Origin: a bacterium | GTDB taxonomy: Bacteria; Fidelibacterota; Marinisomatia; Marinisomatales; JAHJCW01 | DNA length: 64,000 bases | Assembly: GCA_028282845.1 (NCBI GenBank) | Contig: JANQGY010000001.1 | Location: 62,001-126,000, forward strand | Direction: 5' to 3' | In this document: piece by piece, positions 8,280 through 16,729 of the stretch | Position numbering within the stretch: position 1 is the stretch's first letter | How the letters are laid out: each line of letters opens with the position of its first letter | Notes under the pieces: generated by a model | Databases searched by the model: none | What the model saw: the letters and a program-made list of their open reading frames with translations, nothing else | What the model was told of the DNA's origin: nothing | Translations under genes and position numbers: made by a program

Positions 8280-9140
8280 ATGCGGCGTTTAGCCGTCCAT
8301 ATTATAATTGTCCAAATTCTTCTTATTGGAAACCAACTATTTGGTTGGGGTTATGATGAGCATCGCCGAATAAGCCGTGCAGCAGTACAGGCTGTCAGCG
8401 GGGAATTCGGCGATTTTCTTCAGAATAATGTAGATGTTCTGTCATATAATTCTGCCAATCCCGATTTTTGGAGAAAGGTTGATCCCGATGAGTTACCGCG
8501 TCATTTTCTTGATGCCGATCTGTATGATGAATATCCATTTGACAGAATACCGCGCGATTATGATGAACTAAATGCTAAATATGGTGCCGATGTTGTGGTA
8601 CAAAATGGAATTGCGCCATGGGTAGTCGAGGACTATTATTTTAAAACTATTGATTTATTCAAAAACAAAAAGTGGAATGAATCAATTCATGCGATGTCAG
8701 CAATGAGCCACTACATCGCCGACTTGCACATGCCGTTACACACCTGTGCTAATTATAACGGACAATTGACCGGTAACGAAGGTATCCACTTTCGTTGGGA
8801 AAAATCCTTAGTTGAGGGATATGTAAATGAAATCATACCCAATGGTTCCGCAGAATATATTGCTGATCCCGTGGAAATGTCTTTTACAATTGTGAAAGAA
8901 TCCTTTGCAGTGTATCCTGAATTATTGAAAGCCGATACTAAAGCCCGTGCTCCGCTGACAGAGGCTCAGGCTGATAGCTTGAATACCTATGAAAAATTAA
9001 CATTTGAAGATGAATATCTTTCAGTATTGTATGATGAAACATCGGAAATTTTACATGAAAGATTAAATAGTGCAGCGCAACGGATTGCATCTTTTTGGTA
9101 TAGTTGTTGGATTAAAGCCGGTTCCCCCGAAATTCAATAA
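8280..9140 (+). CDS. Secreted Zn-dependent phospholipase C / S1-P1 nuclease-fold enzyme
   Basis: A 286-residue exported protein with the full trinuclear zinc-site pattern of the phospholipase C/P1 nuclease superfamily. A signal peptide (about 1-22) is followed directly by WGYDEH. In P1 nuclease the mature protein also begins W-x4-H, with the Trp1 amino group and His6 binding zinc. Later ligands are visible as HFLDAD, HYIADLHMPLH (H-x3-D-x5-H, as in P1) and HFRWE (H-x3-E, where P1 has H-x3-D). Whether it cuts phospholipids or single-stranded nucleic acid cannot be told from sequence. AGGAG precedes the ATG. xseA follows after 8 bases. Confidence 0.82.
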   Translation: MRRLAVHIIIVQILLIGNQLFGWGYDEHRRISRAAVQAVSGEFGDFLQNNVDVLSYNSANPDFWRKVDPDELPRHFLDADLYDEYPFDRIPRDYDELNAKYGADVVVQNGIAPWVVEDYYFKTIDLFKNKKWNESIHAMSAMSHYIADLHMPLHTCANYNGQLTGNEGIHFRWEKSLVEGYVNEIIPNGSAEYIADPVEMSFTIVKESFAVYPELLKADTKARAPLTEAQADSLNTYEKLTFEDEYLSVLYDETSEILHERLNSAAQRIASFWYSCWIKAGSPEIQ

Positions 9141-9148
9141 ATATAATA

Positions 9149-10360
9149 ATGACTGACGCAGCCCAATCCATTACTGTCAGTGAATTAACCGCCCAAATAA
9201 AAAATAACCTCGAAGCTAAATTCGACAATATTTGGATATCCGGCGAGATATCCAATTTTAATCATTATGGTTCCGGGCACATGTATTTTACTTTAAAGGA
9301 TGATCAAGCCGAGATCAAAGCGGTGATGTTTAGAGGCTATAATCAATATTTGCGGTTTAAGCCGGAAGACGGTATGCAGGTTTTAACCGGTGGAAGAATT
9401 ACGGTCTATGAAAAACGGGGTTATTATCAGATTTCAATAAAACAGATGGAGCCTTCCGGCATTGGTACATTGTATTTAGCCTTTGAAGCATTAAAAAATA
9501 AATTAGCCGAAGAAGGTTTATTCGATGAGGAAAAGAAATTAAGCCTACCGCGTTTCCCAAGAAAAATCGGTGTTATCACAAGTAAATTCGGTGCAGCGGT
9601 TCAAGATATCTTTCAGGTACTAAAGAGACGGGCACCGTTTGTTGAAATTGTCTTAAGACCGGCGCAGGTACAAGGTGAAGGTGCTGCTCAGGATATTGCC
9701 AACGCGATCTCCGAGTTCAACAAATTTAAAGATGTTGATGTTATTATTCTCGGGAGAGGTGGAGGTTCGTTGGAGGATTTATGGCCCTTCAATGAAGAGG
9801 CAGTAGCCTGTGCCATCATTGATTCTAAGCTTCCGATCATATCGGCGGTTGGACATGAAACTGATTTTTCGATCTCGGATATGGTTGCCGACTATCGCGC
9901 GCCGACACCATCGGCAGCGGCGGAAATAATCAGTTTATCAAGCACTGAAATTCAAGACTATTTAAACGGATATGAATCCCGGATTGACAACAGTATATCT
10001 AATTTATTAGAACGGCTATGGCAAAAATTAGATGATTTGTATCTACGGCATGCCAAGCGCAAACCACAGGATATCATTGATTTACAGAATAAAGAACTCA
10101 CTAATTTATTCAGCAGATTTGTTAAAGCGATGATGCGGAGCAGGGAATTGGAAAATCTAAAATTGATGCCGCTTTATGAAAAATTAACTGCTTTGAATCC
10201 AAAATCAATTTTAGAACGTGGATACTCGGTTGCTTTTAAATTGCCGGAGCGAAAGATCATCAGATCTGCAAGTGATGTTAGAAGTGATCAGGATTTTGAA
10301 TTGCTAACGGCCAAAGGGGCGTTTTCCGCCAAAAAAATAAAAGATATTAAAGAACAATAA
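9149..10360 (+). CDS. xseA: Exodeoxyribonuclease VII large subunit
   Basis: Catalytic subunit of exonuclease VII, which degrades single-stranded DNA from both ends. The 403 residues show an N-terminal OB-fold (about 1-105, ISGEISNFNHYGSGHMYFTLKD), the catalytic domain (PRKIGVITSKFGAAVQDI, ILGRGGGSLEDLWPFNEE, SAVGHETDFSISDMVADYRA with PTPSAAAE), then coiled coil and the short C-terminal segment LERGYSVAF. All family hallmarks are present and the length is normal. It is followed by xseB after 23 bases, so the holoenzyme is encoded as a unit. No obvious ribosome binding site precedes the ATG. Confidence 0.97.
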   Translation: MTDAAQSITVSELTAQIKNNLEAKFDNIWISGEISNFNHYGSGHMYFTLKDDQAEIKAVMFRGYNQYLRFKPEDGMQVLTGGRITVYEKRGYYQISIKQMEPSGIGTLYLAFEALKNKLAEEGLFDEEKKLSLPRFPRKIGVITSKFGAAVQDIFQVLKRRAPFVEIVLRPAQVQGEGAAQDIANAISEFNKFKDVDVIILGRGGGSLEDLWPFNEEAVACAIIDSKLPIISAVGHETDFSISDMVADYRAPTPSAAAEIISLSSTEIQDYLNGYESRIDNSISNLLERLWQKLDDLYLRHAKRKPQDIIDLQNKELTNLFSRFVKAMMRSRELENLKLMPLYEKLTALNPKSILERGYSVAFKLPERKIIRSASDVRSDQDFELLTAKGAFSAKKIKDIKEQ

Positions 10361-10383
10361 ATAATCATTTTGTAACTTAGACA

Positions 10384-10614
10384 ATGGCTAACAAGAAAAA
10401 AGAATTTGATTTTGAGCAAGCTTTTGCGCAATTGGAAGAAATTGTCAACAAGCTTGAATCCGGACAGGAAACATTAGAAAAAAGCTTAGAATTATTTGAA
10501 GAAGGAATAAAATTAACTGAAATTTGTCGCAACAAGCTTGATTCTGCTGACCAAAAAATAAAAGAATTGGTCAAGAAATCCGATAATACCTTTGAATTGG
10601 AAGATATAAAATGA
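10384..10614 (+). CDS. xseB: Exodeoxyribonuclease VII small subunit
   Basis: A 76-residue helical protein that binds XseA. FEQAFAQLEEIVNKLESGQ followed by LEKSLELFEEGIKL is the family signature (two-helix hairpin). Placement right after xseA confirms the assignment. Its TGA stop overlaps the ATG of nadK (ATGA), so translation is probably coupled. Confidence 0.95.
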   Translation: MANKKKEFDFEQAFAQLEEIVNKLESGQETLEKSLELFEEGIKLTEICRNKLDSADQKIKELVKKSDNTFELEDIK

Positions 10615-11492
10615 CAAAAATCAACAGCTTTGCCATTTGGGGAAATACTGATAAACGAATGTTCTGGGAAACCCTGCCAAGGGTTTTGGAATGGGGCAAG
10701 CAAAATAAGGTGCAACCCTATCTTACCACAAGAATTGTAAAGCAATTTGACGACCGTTCTTATCCGGTTATAAATGAAGCCGATGATTTTAATAATGTGA
10801 ATTTCGTGTTAACACTTGGTGGTGACGGAACCATTTTATCAGCCGCCCGTGCGATTGCCCACAGAAAGGTACCGATCTTAGGAATTCATTTAGGTGATCT
10901 CGGTTTTATGGCAAAGGTTACTTTACCTGATATTCTAAAAAGGCTCGGTCAGGTCAAAGCCGGGACTTACACTGTTAGCAAACATCGTGTTTTGGAATCC
11001 AAAATAATTCACAACGGGGATGCGGTTTTGTCATACGCACTTAATGATATTGTTATCAATAATGGAACCACGCACCGTATGGTATCCTGTATGGTGGAAG
11101 CTGACGGAAGATTTATCGGCAAATACAAAGCCGATGGGATCATTGTTGCCACGCCCACCGGTTCCACAGCCTATTCCTTATCCGCCGGCGGTCCGATTGT
11201 TGAAACAACCGTTAAGTCATTGATCGTTACACCGATTTGTCCGCACTCACTCACTTCCCGACCGTTAGTTGTGCCCGATTCATCGGAAATTGAAATAACT
11301 TTTCCGAATGAGCCGGCAGAAAAAATCGGGGTAACCTTAGACGGCCAAATATTTCACGATTACGACAACACAGCAATCATCAAAATTCGCAAAGCGGGCT
11401 ATAAAATTCGCTTTATTGATTTTGAAGATTGCAGCTATTACACTACTTTGCGCAACAAAATGGGTTGGGGCAAACGCGGGGAAGAAGATTAG
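10611..11492 (+). CDS. nadK: NAD kinase
   Basis: Phosphorylates NAD to NADP in the cytoplasm. The 293 residues contain the GGDGT motif (70-74, within LTLGGDGTILSAAR), the NE/D-type site at ALNDIVINNG, and the substrate loop KADGIIVATPTGSTAYSLSAGGP split over two lines of the conserved core. The C-terminal part VTLDGQ is also typical. The start overlaps xseB by four bases. It is the last gene before a convergent, minus-strand pair; the 140-base gap that follows contains only simple repeats. Confidence 0.96.
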   Translation: MTKINSFAIWGNTDKRMFWETLPRVLEWGKQNKVQPYLTTRIVKQFDDRSYPVINEADDFNNVNFVLTLGGDGTILSAARAIAHRKVPILGIHLGDLGFMAKVTLPDILKRLGQVKAGTYTVSKHRVLESKIIHNGDAVLSYALNDIVINNGTTHRMVSCMVEADGRFIGKYKADGIIVATPTGSTAYSLSAGGPIVETTVKSLIVTPICPHSLTSRPLVVPDSSEIEITFPNEPAEKIGVTLDGQIFHDYDNTAIIKIRKAGYKIRFIDFEDCSYYTTLRNKMGWGKRGEED

Positions 11493-11550
11493 AATTGATT
11501 ATTTATGATTTATGATTGACTATTTAGCAGTTAATCAATAAAAAGTAGTT

Positions 11551-11577
11551 ATCATTCCGCACTTTGTTCAGAATGAC
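11551..11577. repeat. Imperfect intergenic palindrome between nadK and the CoA-binding gene
   Basis: TCATTC (11552-11557) and GAATGA (11571-11576) form a 6-bp stem around a 13-base loop. Preceding bases (about 11500-11516) hold a direct repeat of TTATGATT. The element lies between two convergent genes, so it could be a weak bidirectional terminator or a remnant of an interspersed repeat; no long U-run follows on the + strand. Only one copy is present in this window. Confidence 0.4.
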
Positions 11578-11617
11578 GGTTATTATATTATTAAAAATCT
11601 AAAATCCAACAACCAAT

Positions 11618-11630
11618 ATCTAACATCAAA
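11618..11630 (+). repeat. Left arm of 13-base inverted repeat flanking the CoA-binding gene
   Basis: ATCTAACATCAAA is repeated in inverse orientation at 12074-12086, so the two arms bracket the minus-strand gene at 11633-12061 almost exactly. The left arm sits in a low-complexity run of related words (ATCTAAAATC, ATATCAAATCT). The arms could be remnants of a small inserted unit or chance low complexity. Confidence 0.45.
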
Positions 11631-11632
11631 TA

Positions 11633-12061
11633 TCAAATCTCACAATGGGGAGCGTAATTTGGATCACCTAATGCTTTATGTTGCCTGAGCATACAATCGT
11701 CCATAACCACTGATAAACCATTATCCTCAGCTAATTGGGCAGCCTCTTCATTTATAACGCCATCCTGATACCAAATTGCTTTTGCTCCAATTTCAATGGC
11801 GGCTTCGGTAATCGGCATGACGTGTTCGGGACGGCGGAAAACATCCACCACTTCAACTTCAAAAGGAATATCTTTTAAGGTTGGATAAGATTTTTTGCCA
11901 AGGATTTCGGAATGTCCGGGATTCACCGGCACAATTTTGTAACCGACACTCTGTAAATATTTTGCGACATTATTGCTTGGGCGTCCGGTTTTTGGAGAAA
12001 GTCCGACAACTGCAATTGTTTTCAACGCAAGTATTTTCCGGATGGTTTTTTCTTCGTTCAT
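11633..12061 (-). CDS. CoA-binding protein (YccU family)
   Basis: A 142-residue single Rossmann domain of the succinyl-CoA-synthetase-like CoA-binding family. Seen: IAVVGLSPKTGRPSNNVAKYL (nucleotide-binding loop) at about residues 16-36, VPVNPGHSEILGKKSYP, VVDVFRRPEH and the end motif DDCMLRQH. The family binds CoA; its physiological role is not known. It is on the minus strand with proline dehydrogenase upstream (27-base gap), so the two probably form a small minus-strand operon. The gene is bracketed by a 13-base inverted repeat. Confidence 0.88.
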   Translation of the reverse strand: MNEEKTIRKILALKTIAVVGLSPKTGRPSNNVAKYLQSVGYKIVPVNPGHSEILGKKSYPTLKDIPFEVEVVDVFRRPEHVMPITEAAIEIGAKAIWYQDGVINEEAAQLAEDNGLSVVMDDCMLRQHKALGDPNYAPHCEI

Positions 12062-12073
12062 AATAGTCTATAT

Positions 12074-12086
12074 TTTGATGTTAGAT
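12074..12086 (-). repeat. Right arm of 13-base inverted repeat flanking the CoA-binding gene
   Basis: TTTGATGTTAGAT is the exact reverse complement of 11618-11630. It lies in the 27-base gap between the CoA-binding gene and the end of the proline dehydrogenase gene. Confidence 0.45.
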
Positions 12087-12088
12087 GA

Positions 12089-12988
12089 CTATTTCTTAAA
12101 GATGTTACCCAATACATACCACATTATGTTGGGATTTTCTTTTAAACGACGAATGGAATAGTCGAACCATGCTTCGCCAAAGGGCACGTAGTTGCGAATG
12201 GTATAACCTTTGGTAAGCAACTGCTTTATGCGTTTACCCATCGGTACACCGTATAGGACTTGAAATTCAAATCTATTTTTCGAGATATTATTAGCAATTA
12301 TCCACTGCTCAATTTTATCAATCAGAGGAATGTCATGGGTGGCAATTGCAACGTATCCCTTGCCGTTCAATGCAAACTGCACGTCTTCAATAAATTTTTC
12401 ACGGATTACCTCTTTGTCATGATAGGCGATTTGGTCGGATTCCCGATAAATACCCTTGCAAATCCGGAAATTAAATTTATCTGAATCGAGCTTCTTAATG
12501 TCGTTTAATGTACGATGCAAGTAAGCTTGAAATACCGTGCCCACCTTATCGTAACGTTTTAGGCATTCTTTATAAATTGCAATGGTGTCATCGGTATAGG
12601 GCGAATTTTCCATGTCAATTCTCAAAAAATTGTCATATTCTTGGGCTTTATCAAGAATTGAAAGAATATTTTCCTGAGCTAATTGCGGGTCAATTTCCAT
12701 GCCAAGATGCGTCGGCTTTAGCGAAACATTGGAGTCTAATTTTTCTTTCTCAATTACATCATATAGATTGCGGTATTCATCGCGTATGCGATATGATTCT
12801 TCTTTGGAGCGGACATGCTCTCCTAAAATATCCATTGTTACCGTATAGCCTTGGTCATTCAATTTTTTGACGACTTTTACCGTTTCGTCAACAGTAACGC
12901 CGGCTACATAGGGAGCAGCAAAAGGTTTGACCATCCACTTAGGAAAATATGCTAAGAACTTTACAAGGATTGAATTTATGAATTTCAT
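12089..12988 (-). CDS. Proline dehydrogenase (monofunctional)
   Basis: FAD enzyme that oxidises L-proline to pyrroline-5-carboxylate and passes electrons to the quinone pool. The 299 residues match the PRODH barrel: VTMDILGEHV, SLKPTHLGME, FLRIDMENSPYTDDT, FRICKGIYRES and the C-terminal YVPFGEAWFDYSIRRLKENP, whose Tyr and Arg-Arg contact substrate in known PRODHs. The pyrroline-5-carboxylate dehydrogenase half of PutA is absent and not in the window. It is divergent from nuoA, and a shared 148-base region could serve promoters for both. Feeding electrons into the quinone pool beside complex I is a plausible functional link. Confidence 0.93.
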   Translation of the reverse strand: MKFINSILVKFLAYFPKWMVKPFAAPYVAGVTVDETVKVVKKLNDQGYTVTMDILGEHVRSKEESYRIRDEYRNLYDVIEKEKLDSNVSLKPTHLGMEIDPQLAQENILSILDKAQEYDNFLRIDMENSPYTDDTIAIYKECLKRYDKVGTVFQAYLHRTLNDIKKLDSDKFNFRICKGIYRESDQIAYHDKEVIREKFIEDVQFALNGKGYVAIATHDIPLIDKIEQWIIANNISKNRFEFQVLYGVPMGKRIKQLLTKGYTIRNYVPFGEAWFDYSIRRLKENPNIMWYVLGNIFKK

Positions 12989-13024
12989 TTTGGACGGGAA
13001 TTTATCAAGTTAAGACTGTTCAAA

Positions 13025-13049
13025 ACAAAACCAAAATGTCTTGTTTTGT
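13025..13049. promoter_or_regulatory. Candidate operator dyad in the proline dehydrogenase / nuoA divergent region
   Basis: ACAAAAC (13025-13031) and GTTTTGT (13043-13049) form a 7-bp perfect dyad with an 11-base spacer in the only divergent gap of this part of the window. Dyad spacing of 18 bases between half-site starts suits a dimeric regulator. AT-rich composition makes chance occurrence possible. Confidence 0.25.
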
Positions 13050-13080
13050 ATAAAAGAATCAGAGATGTTCCAAGTTTACC

Positions 13081-13110
13081 TTGACTGCTGAAAAACCATA
13101 GCTCTAAATT
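13081..13110 (+). promoter_or_regulatory. Candidate sigma-70-type promoter for the nuo operon
   Basis: TTGACT (13081-13086) is followed after 18 bases by TAAATT (13105-13110), about 27 bases before the nuoA ATG. The -35 match is good and the -10 match moderate. It would give a short leader without a Shine-Dalgarno sequence, in line with the lack of one before nuoA. Confidence 0.3.
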
Positions 13111-13136
13111 CCTGACTTCAATTACAAAACCTATTT

Positions 13137-13550
13137 ATGTACAGAGACTTTGGAACAGTTTTTTTGTTTGTAATTATCGGCGCGGTGTTGCTTACAGCCG
13201 CCCTGTTATTAGCCAAAATACTGGCACCCTCCAAACCCTCTAAAAATAAGTTAGATACTTACGAATGCGGTGAAGAAGCGGAAGGATCGGCTTGGGTACA
13301 ATTCAATATACGCTATTACGTTATAGCGCTTATTTTTATAATATTTGATGTGGAGGTTCTATTCCTTTTTCCATGGGCGGTTGTTTATAAGGAACTTGGC
13401 TGGCTGGCATTTGTTGAGATGGCGATCTTCCTGATTATTTTAATATTCGGATTGGTTTACGTTTGGAAAAAACGCGACTTGGATTGGGTTAAATATCGTG
13501 TGAAATATGGTAAGGGAAGGTATCAAAAACTGAGCGGAGAAGAAAGATAG
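13137..13550 (+). CDS. nuoA: NADH-quinone oxidoreductase subunit A
   Basis: Membrane subunit of complex I next to the quinone channel. The 137 residues have three membrane helices and the signature [20 protein letters not shown] followed by [16 protein letters not shown]. The Cys-bearing loop between helices 1 and 2 is the conserved region that contacts the quinone site. It is the first gene of an eleven-gene operon (13137-23206). nuoB follows after one base. Confidence 0.97.
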   Translation: MYRDFGTVFLFVIIGAVLLTAALLLAKILAPSKPSKNKLDTYECGEEAEGSAWVQFNIRYYVIALIFIIFDVEVLFLFPWAVVYKELGWLAFVEMAIFLIILIFGLVYVWKKRDLDWVKYRVKYGKGRYQKLSGEER

Positions 13551-13551
13551 T

Positions 13552-14040
13552 ATGGGTTTTTTAGAAGAGCGTTTTGAAGACAATATAGTAACCGCCAAAC
13601 TCGATCAACTCTTAAGTTGGGCTAGGTCCACGTCCGCTTGGTATTTTCAGTTCGGCTTAGCTTGCTGTGCGATTGAAATGATGGCTACTGCAGCTAGCCG
13701 ACATGATCTGGAACGGATCGGTATGATGCCACGCTCATCACCGCGCCAAGCCGATGTTATGATAGTAGCCGGCACGGTTACTTTGAAAATGGCTACGCGC
13801 GTTAAAAAATTGTATGATCAGATGGCTGACCCCAAGTACGTAGTTTCAATGGGAAGCTGTTCAAATAGCGGTGGACCATATTCAAGGCAGGGTTATCATG
13901 TTCTTAAAGGTGTTGATCAAGTCGTTCCGGTTGACGTCTATGTACCCGGTTGTCCGCCGCGACCGGAAGCTTTATTGGAAGGATTAATTAAATTGCAGGA
14001 AAAAATAAAACAGGAAAGACCACTGACCAAAAAGAAATGA
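13552..14040 (+). CDS. nuoB: NADH-quinone oxidoreductase subunit B
   Basis: Peripheral-arm subunit that carries cluster N2, the last iron-sulfur centre before quinone. All four ligands are present: the tandem Cys38-Cys39 in [10 protein letters not shown], Cys103 in GSCSNSGG and Cys134 in VPGCPPRPE. The 162 residues cover a complete NuoB. The stop overlaps the nuoC start by four bases (ATGA). Confidence 0.98.
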   Translation: MGFLEERFEDNIVTAKLDQLLSWARSTSAWYFQFGLACCAIEMMATAASRHDLERIGMMPRSSPRQADVMIVAGTVTLKMATRVKKLYDQMADPKYVVSMGSCSNSGGPYSRQGYHVLKGVDQVVPVDVYVPGCPPRPEALLEGLIKLQEKIKQERPLTKKK

Positions 14041-14537
14041 ATGTAAACCAAAAAGTCAGCCAAATTGTAGAGGAAAAATTTCCCGGGTCCGTAATTATTC
14101 CTGAAGAACCGCAAAATGATTTTATTCAATTAAATTCTGAAAAATGGAATGAGATCGCAAAGTTCCTTAAAACTGAATCTGCATTAAAATTTGATTCCTG
14201 TCAATGTATAACCGGCGTTGACTTGGGTGCGGAAACGGAAAAGCTTGAGGTGCGCTATAATTTTCACTCAACAAAGCATCTACACAAAGTTGAAATTAGG
14301 ATTGCAACGGATCGCAAAAGACCAAGCATTCCATCGGTTGAGCAGATTTGGCGCGTAGCCGATTGGTTCGAGCGGGAAGTCTATGATATGTATGGTATCC
14401 GTTTCAAAGGTCATCGTGATTTGCGGCGGATGTTATTGCCTGATGATTGGAAGGGTTGGCCTTTGCGCAAGGATTATAAGACACCGCAGACCTATAACGG
14501 TATGAAAGTACCGAAAGTGAGAAAAGGATGGGATTGA
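14037..14537 (+). CDS. nuoC: NADH-quinone oxidoreductase subunit C
   Basis: The 30-kDa-type peripheral subunit (166 residues). The family signature [19 protein letters not shown] followed by [18 protein letters not shown] is intact. NuoC is separate from NuoD here, unlike the fused NuoCD of E. coli. Overlaps: four bases with nuoB and ten with nuoD. Confidence 0.97.
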   Translation: MNVNQKVSQIVEEKFPGSVIIPEEPQNDFIQLNSEKWNEIAKFLKTESALKFDSCQCITGVDLGAETEKLEVRYNFHSTKHLHKVEIRIATDRKRPSIPSVEQIWRVADWFEREVYDMYGIRFKGHRDLRRMLLPDDWKGWPLRKDYKTPQTYNGMKVPKVRKGWD

Positions 14538-15649
14538 TCAAAGCCGATGAAATGACGCTTAATATCGGGCCGCAGCATCCGAGCACGCACGGTGTGTTGC
14601 GCCTAAAAGTTAAAACTGACGGTGAGATCGTTTCCGAAATAACTCCGGTCATCGGTTATTTACATCGCTGTTTTGAGAAACACTGCGAATATTTGACTTA
14701 TGAACAGGTCATTCCGTTTACCGACCGCTGCGATTACATTGCCGCAATGAATAACAATTTTGGGTATGTAGTAGCGGTTGAAAAAATGATGGACATTCAG
14801 GTTCCGGAGCGCGTTGAGTATATACGTATCATTATGGCTGAGTTGAATCGGATTGCCAGTCATTTATTGGCTTTGGGAACCTTCGGATTGGACGTAGGTG
14901 CTTATACTCCATTTCTATATATGTTCCGCGATCGCGAACGCATTCTTGATCTATTTGAGATAACCTGCGGAGCAAGGCTCCTATATAATTATATGTGGAT
15001 CGGCGGCGTATCGCACGATTTACCGGTTGGTTTTGTCGAAGCCACTTATCGCTTCTTAGATGAGTTTGAAAAAAAATCCGAGGAATATCACAATATTCTT
15101 TCCTATAATAAAATTTTTATTGAAAGAACTGCTGATGTCGGTGTATTGCCAAAAGATGTTGCGATTGATTATGGTGTAACCGGTCCCAATCTGCGAGGCT
15201 CGGGAGTTAAGTGGGATCTGCGGAAAGATGAGCCCTATTCAATTTATGAAAAATTCAAATTTGAAGTTCCGGTTGGGCAAGGACTGATGGGTTCGGTTGG
15301 CGACTCCTGGGACAGATATTGGGTCAGAGCGGAGGAAATGAAAGAGAGTGTAAAGATCGTCCGTCAAGCCCTTGATAAAATGCCCCGCAAAGGCGATGTA
15401 CATGAAGCATTGCCAAAGCGGGTGCGTCCGCCGCAAGGCTCGATATATTTCAGGACGGAGTCTCCGCGCGGTGATCTTGGATACTATATTATAAGTGATG
15501 GCAAAGACAAGCCCGTGCGAGTGAAAATGCGTTCGCCGGCTTTCACAGCCTTGAGTGCCTTGAGCGAAATTGCTTCGGGTTGGATGTTAAGTGATGTATT
15601 AGTTGTGCTTGGCAGTTTGGATATTGTATTAGGAGAGATTGACCGATGA
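14528..15649 (+). CDS. nuoD: NADH-quinone oxidoreductase subunit D
   Basis: The 49-kDa-type subunit that forms the quinone-reduction pocket with NuoB. The N-terminal loop GPQHPSTHGVLRL carries the conserved His pair near the quinone headgroup. PVIGYLHRCFEKHCE, then RIASHLLALGTFGLDVGA and a C-terminal VLGSLDIVLGEIDR are family hallmarks. The 373-residue length is typical. The start lies ten bases inside nuoC, and the ATG of nuoH overlaps its TGA stop. Confidence 0.97.
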   Translation: MGLIKADEMTLNIGPQHPSTHGVLRLKVKTDGEIVSEITPVIGYLHRCFEKHCEYLTYEQVIPFTDRCDYIAAMNNNFGYVVAVEKMMDIQVPERVEYIRIIMAELNRIASHLLALGTFGLDVGAYTPFLYMFRDRERILDLFEITCGARLLYNYMWIGGVSHDLPVGFVEATYRFLDEFEKKSEEYHNILSYNKIFIERTADVGVLPKDVAIDYGVTGPNLRGSGVKWDLRKDEPYSIYEKFKFEVPVGQGLMGSVGDSWDRYWVRAEEMKESVKIVRQALDKMPRKGDVHEALPKRVRPPQGSIYFRTESPRGDLGYYIISDGKDKPVRVKMRSPAFTALSALSEIASGWMLSDVLVVLGSLDIVLGEIDR

Positions 15650-16728
15650 CCATTGATAATATCATCATTTGGTTTCAGTCTTGGTTGCCCAACGCCCGAA
15701 TTGCTCCATTATACGTAGCAGCAGTATTGATCGCAGCTTTAGCTATATTTTTAGTAATGGCAGTAAATGCCTTAGTAGCAGTTTACGCTGAACGAAAAAT
15801 ATCGGCTTTTATGCAGGACAGGGTCGGTCCGATGGGACAAGGTCCGGGACTGCATGCCGGTAAATGGGGGCTTTTACAGACGGTAGCCGATACAATTAAA
15901 TTGATCCTAAAAGAAGATATAATTCCCAAGGCCGCCGATAAGAAATTATTTATTATTGCACCTTTTATTGTTTTCCTTGGTGCCTTCATTGCTTTAGCAG
16001 CTTTACCATGGGGACCCACCTTAATAGCTGCAGATATGAACATTGGCTTATTTTATATCTTAGCGGTCAGTTCATTTGGAGTTATCGGGATTATTTTTGC
16101 AGCTTGGTCCTCGGATAATAAATGGTCCTTATTCGGCGGAATGCGCTCGGCTGCACAAATTATCAGTTATGAGATACCGGCGGCTCTTTCCTTGGTTGCA
16201 GTGCTACTATTGGCAGGGACTTTGAGCATGCAGGGCATTGTTGCAAATCAGAGCGGAACGGTTTGGGGATTTTTACCAAACTGGAACATCTTCAATAATC
16301 CGTTTACTTTCTTGGCTTTCTTTATTTATTTCATTGCCGGCGTGGCGGAAACTAACCGTACGCCATTTGATATTCCTGAAGCAGAATCGGAGCTTGTTGC
16401 CGGTTTCCACACCGAATATTCCGGAATGCGTTGGGCGTTCTTTTTCTTAAGCGAATATGGAAATATGTTAGTTGTAGCCGGAGTTGCGGTGGTGGCATTC
16501 CTTGGCGGTTGGCAGAGTCCGATTGACGGAATTATGCAAGGTCCTCTGTGGGGATTAATTTGGTTTTTGCTAAAAATGACCGTAGTGATTTTGATAATGA
16601 TTTGGTGGCGTTGGACTTTTCCTAGGTTAAGGGTGGATCAATTAATGAACGTAGCTTGGAAAGTATTGTTGCCAATTGCTTTATTCAATCTATTTGGTAC
16701 GGCAATTTGGACCTTAACAATAGGCTAA
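15646..16728 (+). CDS. nuoH: NADH-quinone oxidoreductase subunit H
   Basis: Eight-helix membrane subunit joining the peripheral arm and proton-pumping chain; it lines the quinone entry tunnel. The 360 residues include ERKISAFMQDRVGPMGQGPG, the loop ADTIKLILKED and the charged AETNRTPFDIPEAESELVAG loop with its conserved acidic residues, then GMRWAFFFLSEY. All the family's key polar residues appear intact. Overlaps nuoD by four bases; nuoI follows after one base. Confidence 0.97.
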   Translation: MTIDNIIIWFQSWLPNARIAPLYVAAVLIAALAIFLVMAVNALVAVYAERKISAFMQDRVGPMGQGPGLHAGKWGLLQTVADTIKLILKEDIIPKAADKKLFIIAPFIVFLGAFIALAALPWGPTLIAADMNIGLFYILAVSSFGVIGIIFAAWSSDNKWSLFGGMRSAAQIISYEIPAALSLVAVLLLAGTLSMQGIVANQSGTVWGFLPNWNIFNNPFTFLAFFIYFIAGVAETNRTPFDIPEAESELVAGFHTEYSGMRWAFFFLSEYGNMLVVAGVAVVAFLGGWQSPIDGIMQGPLWGLIWFLLKMTVVILIMIWWRWTFPRLRVDQLMNVAWKVLLPIALFNLFGTAIWTLTIG

Positions 16729-16729
16729 A

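Noticed and set aside
10377-10745. 122-codon minus-strand open frame over xseB and the start of nadK
   Set aside because: Both + strand genes are well supported and the antisense product shows no family features.
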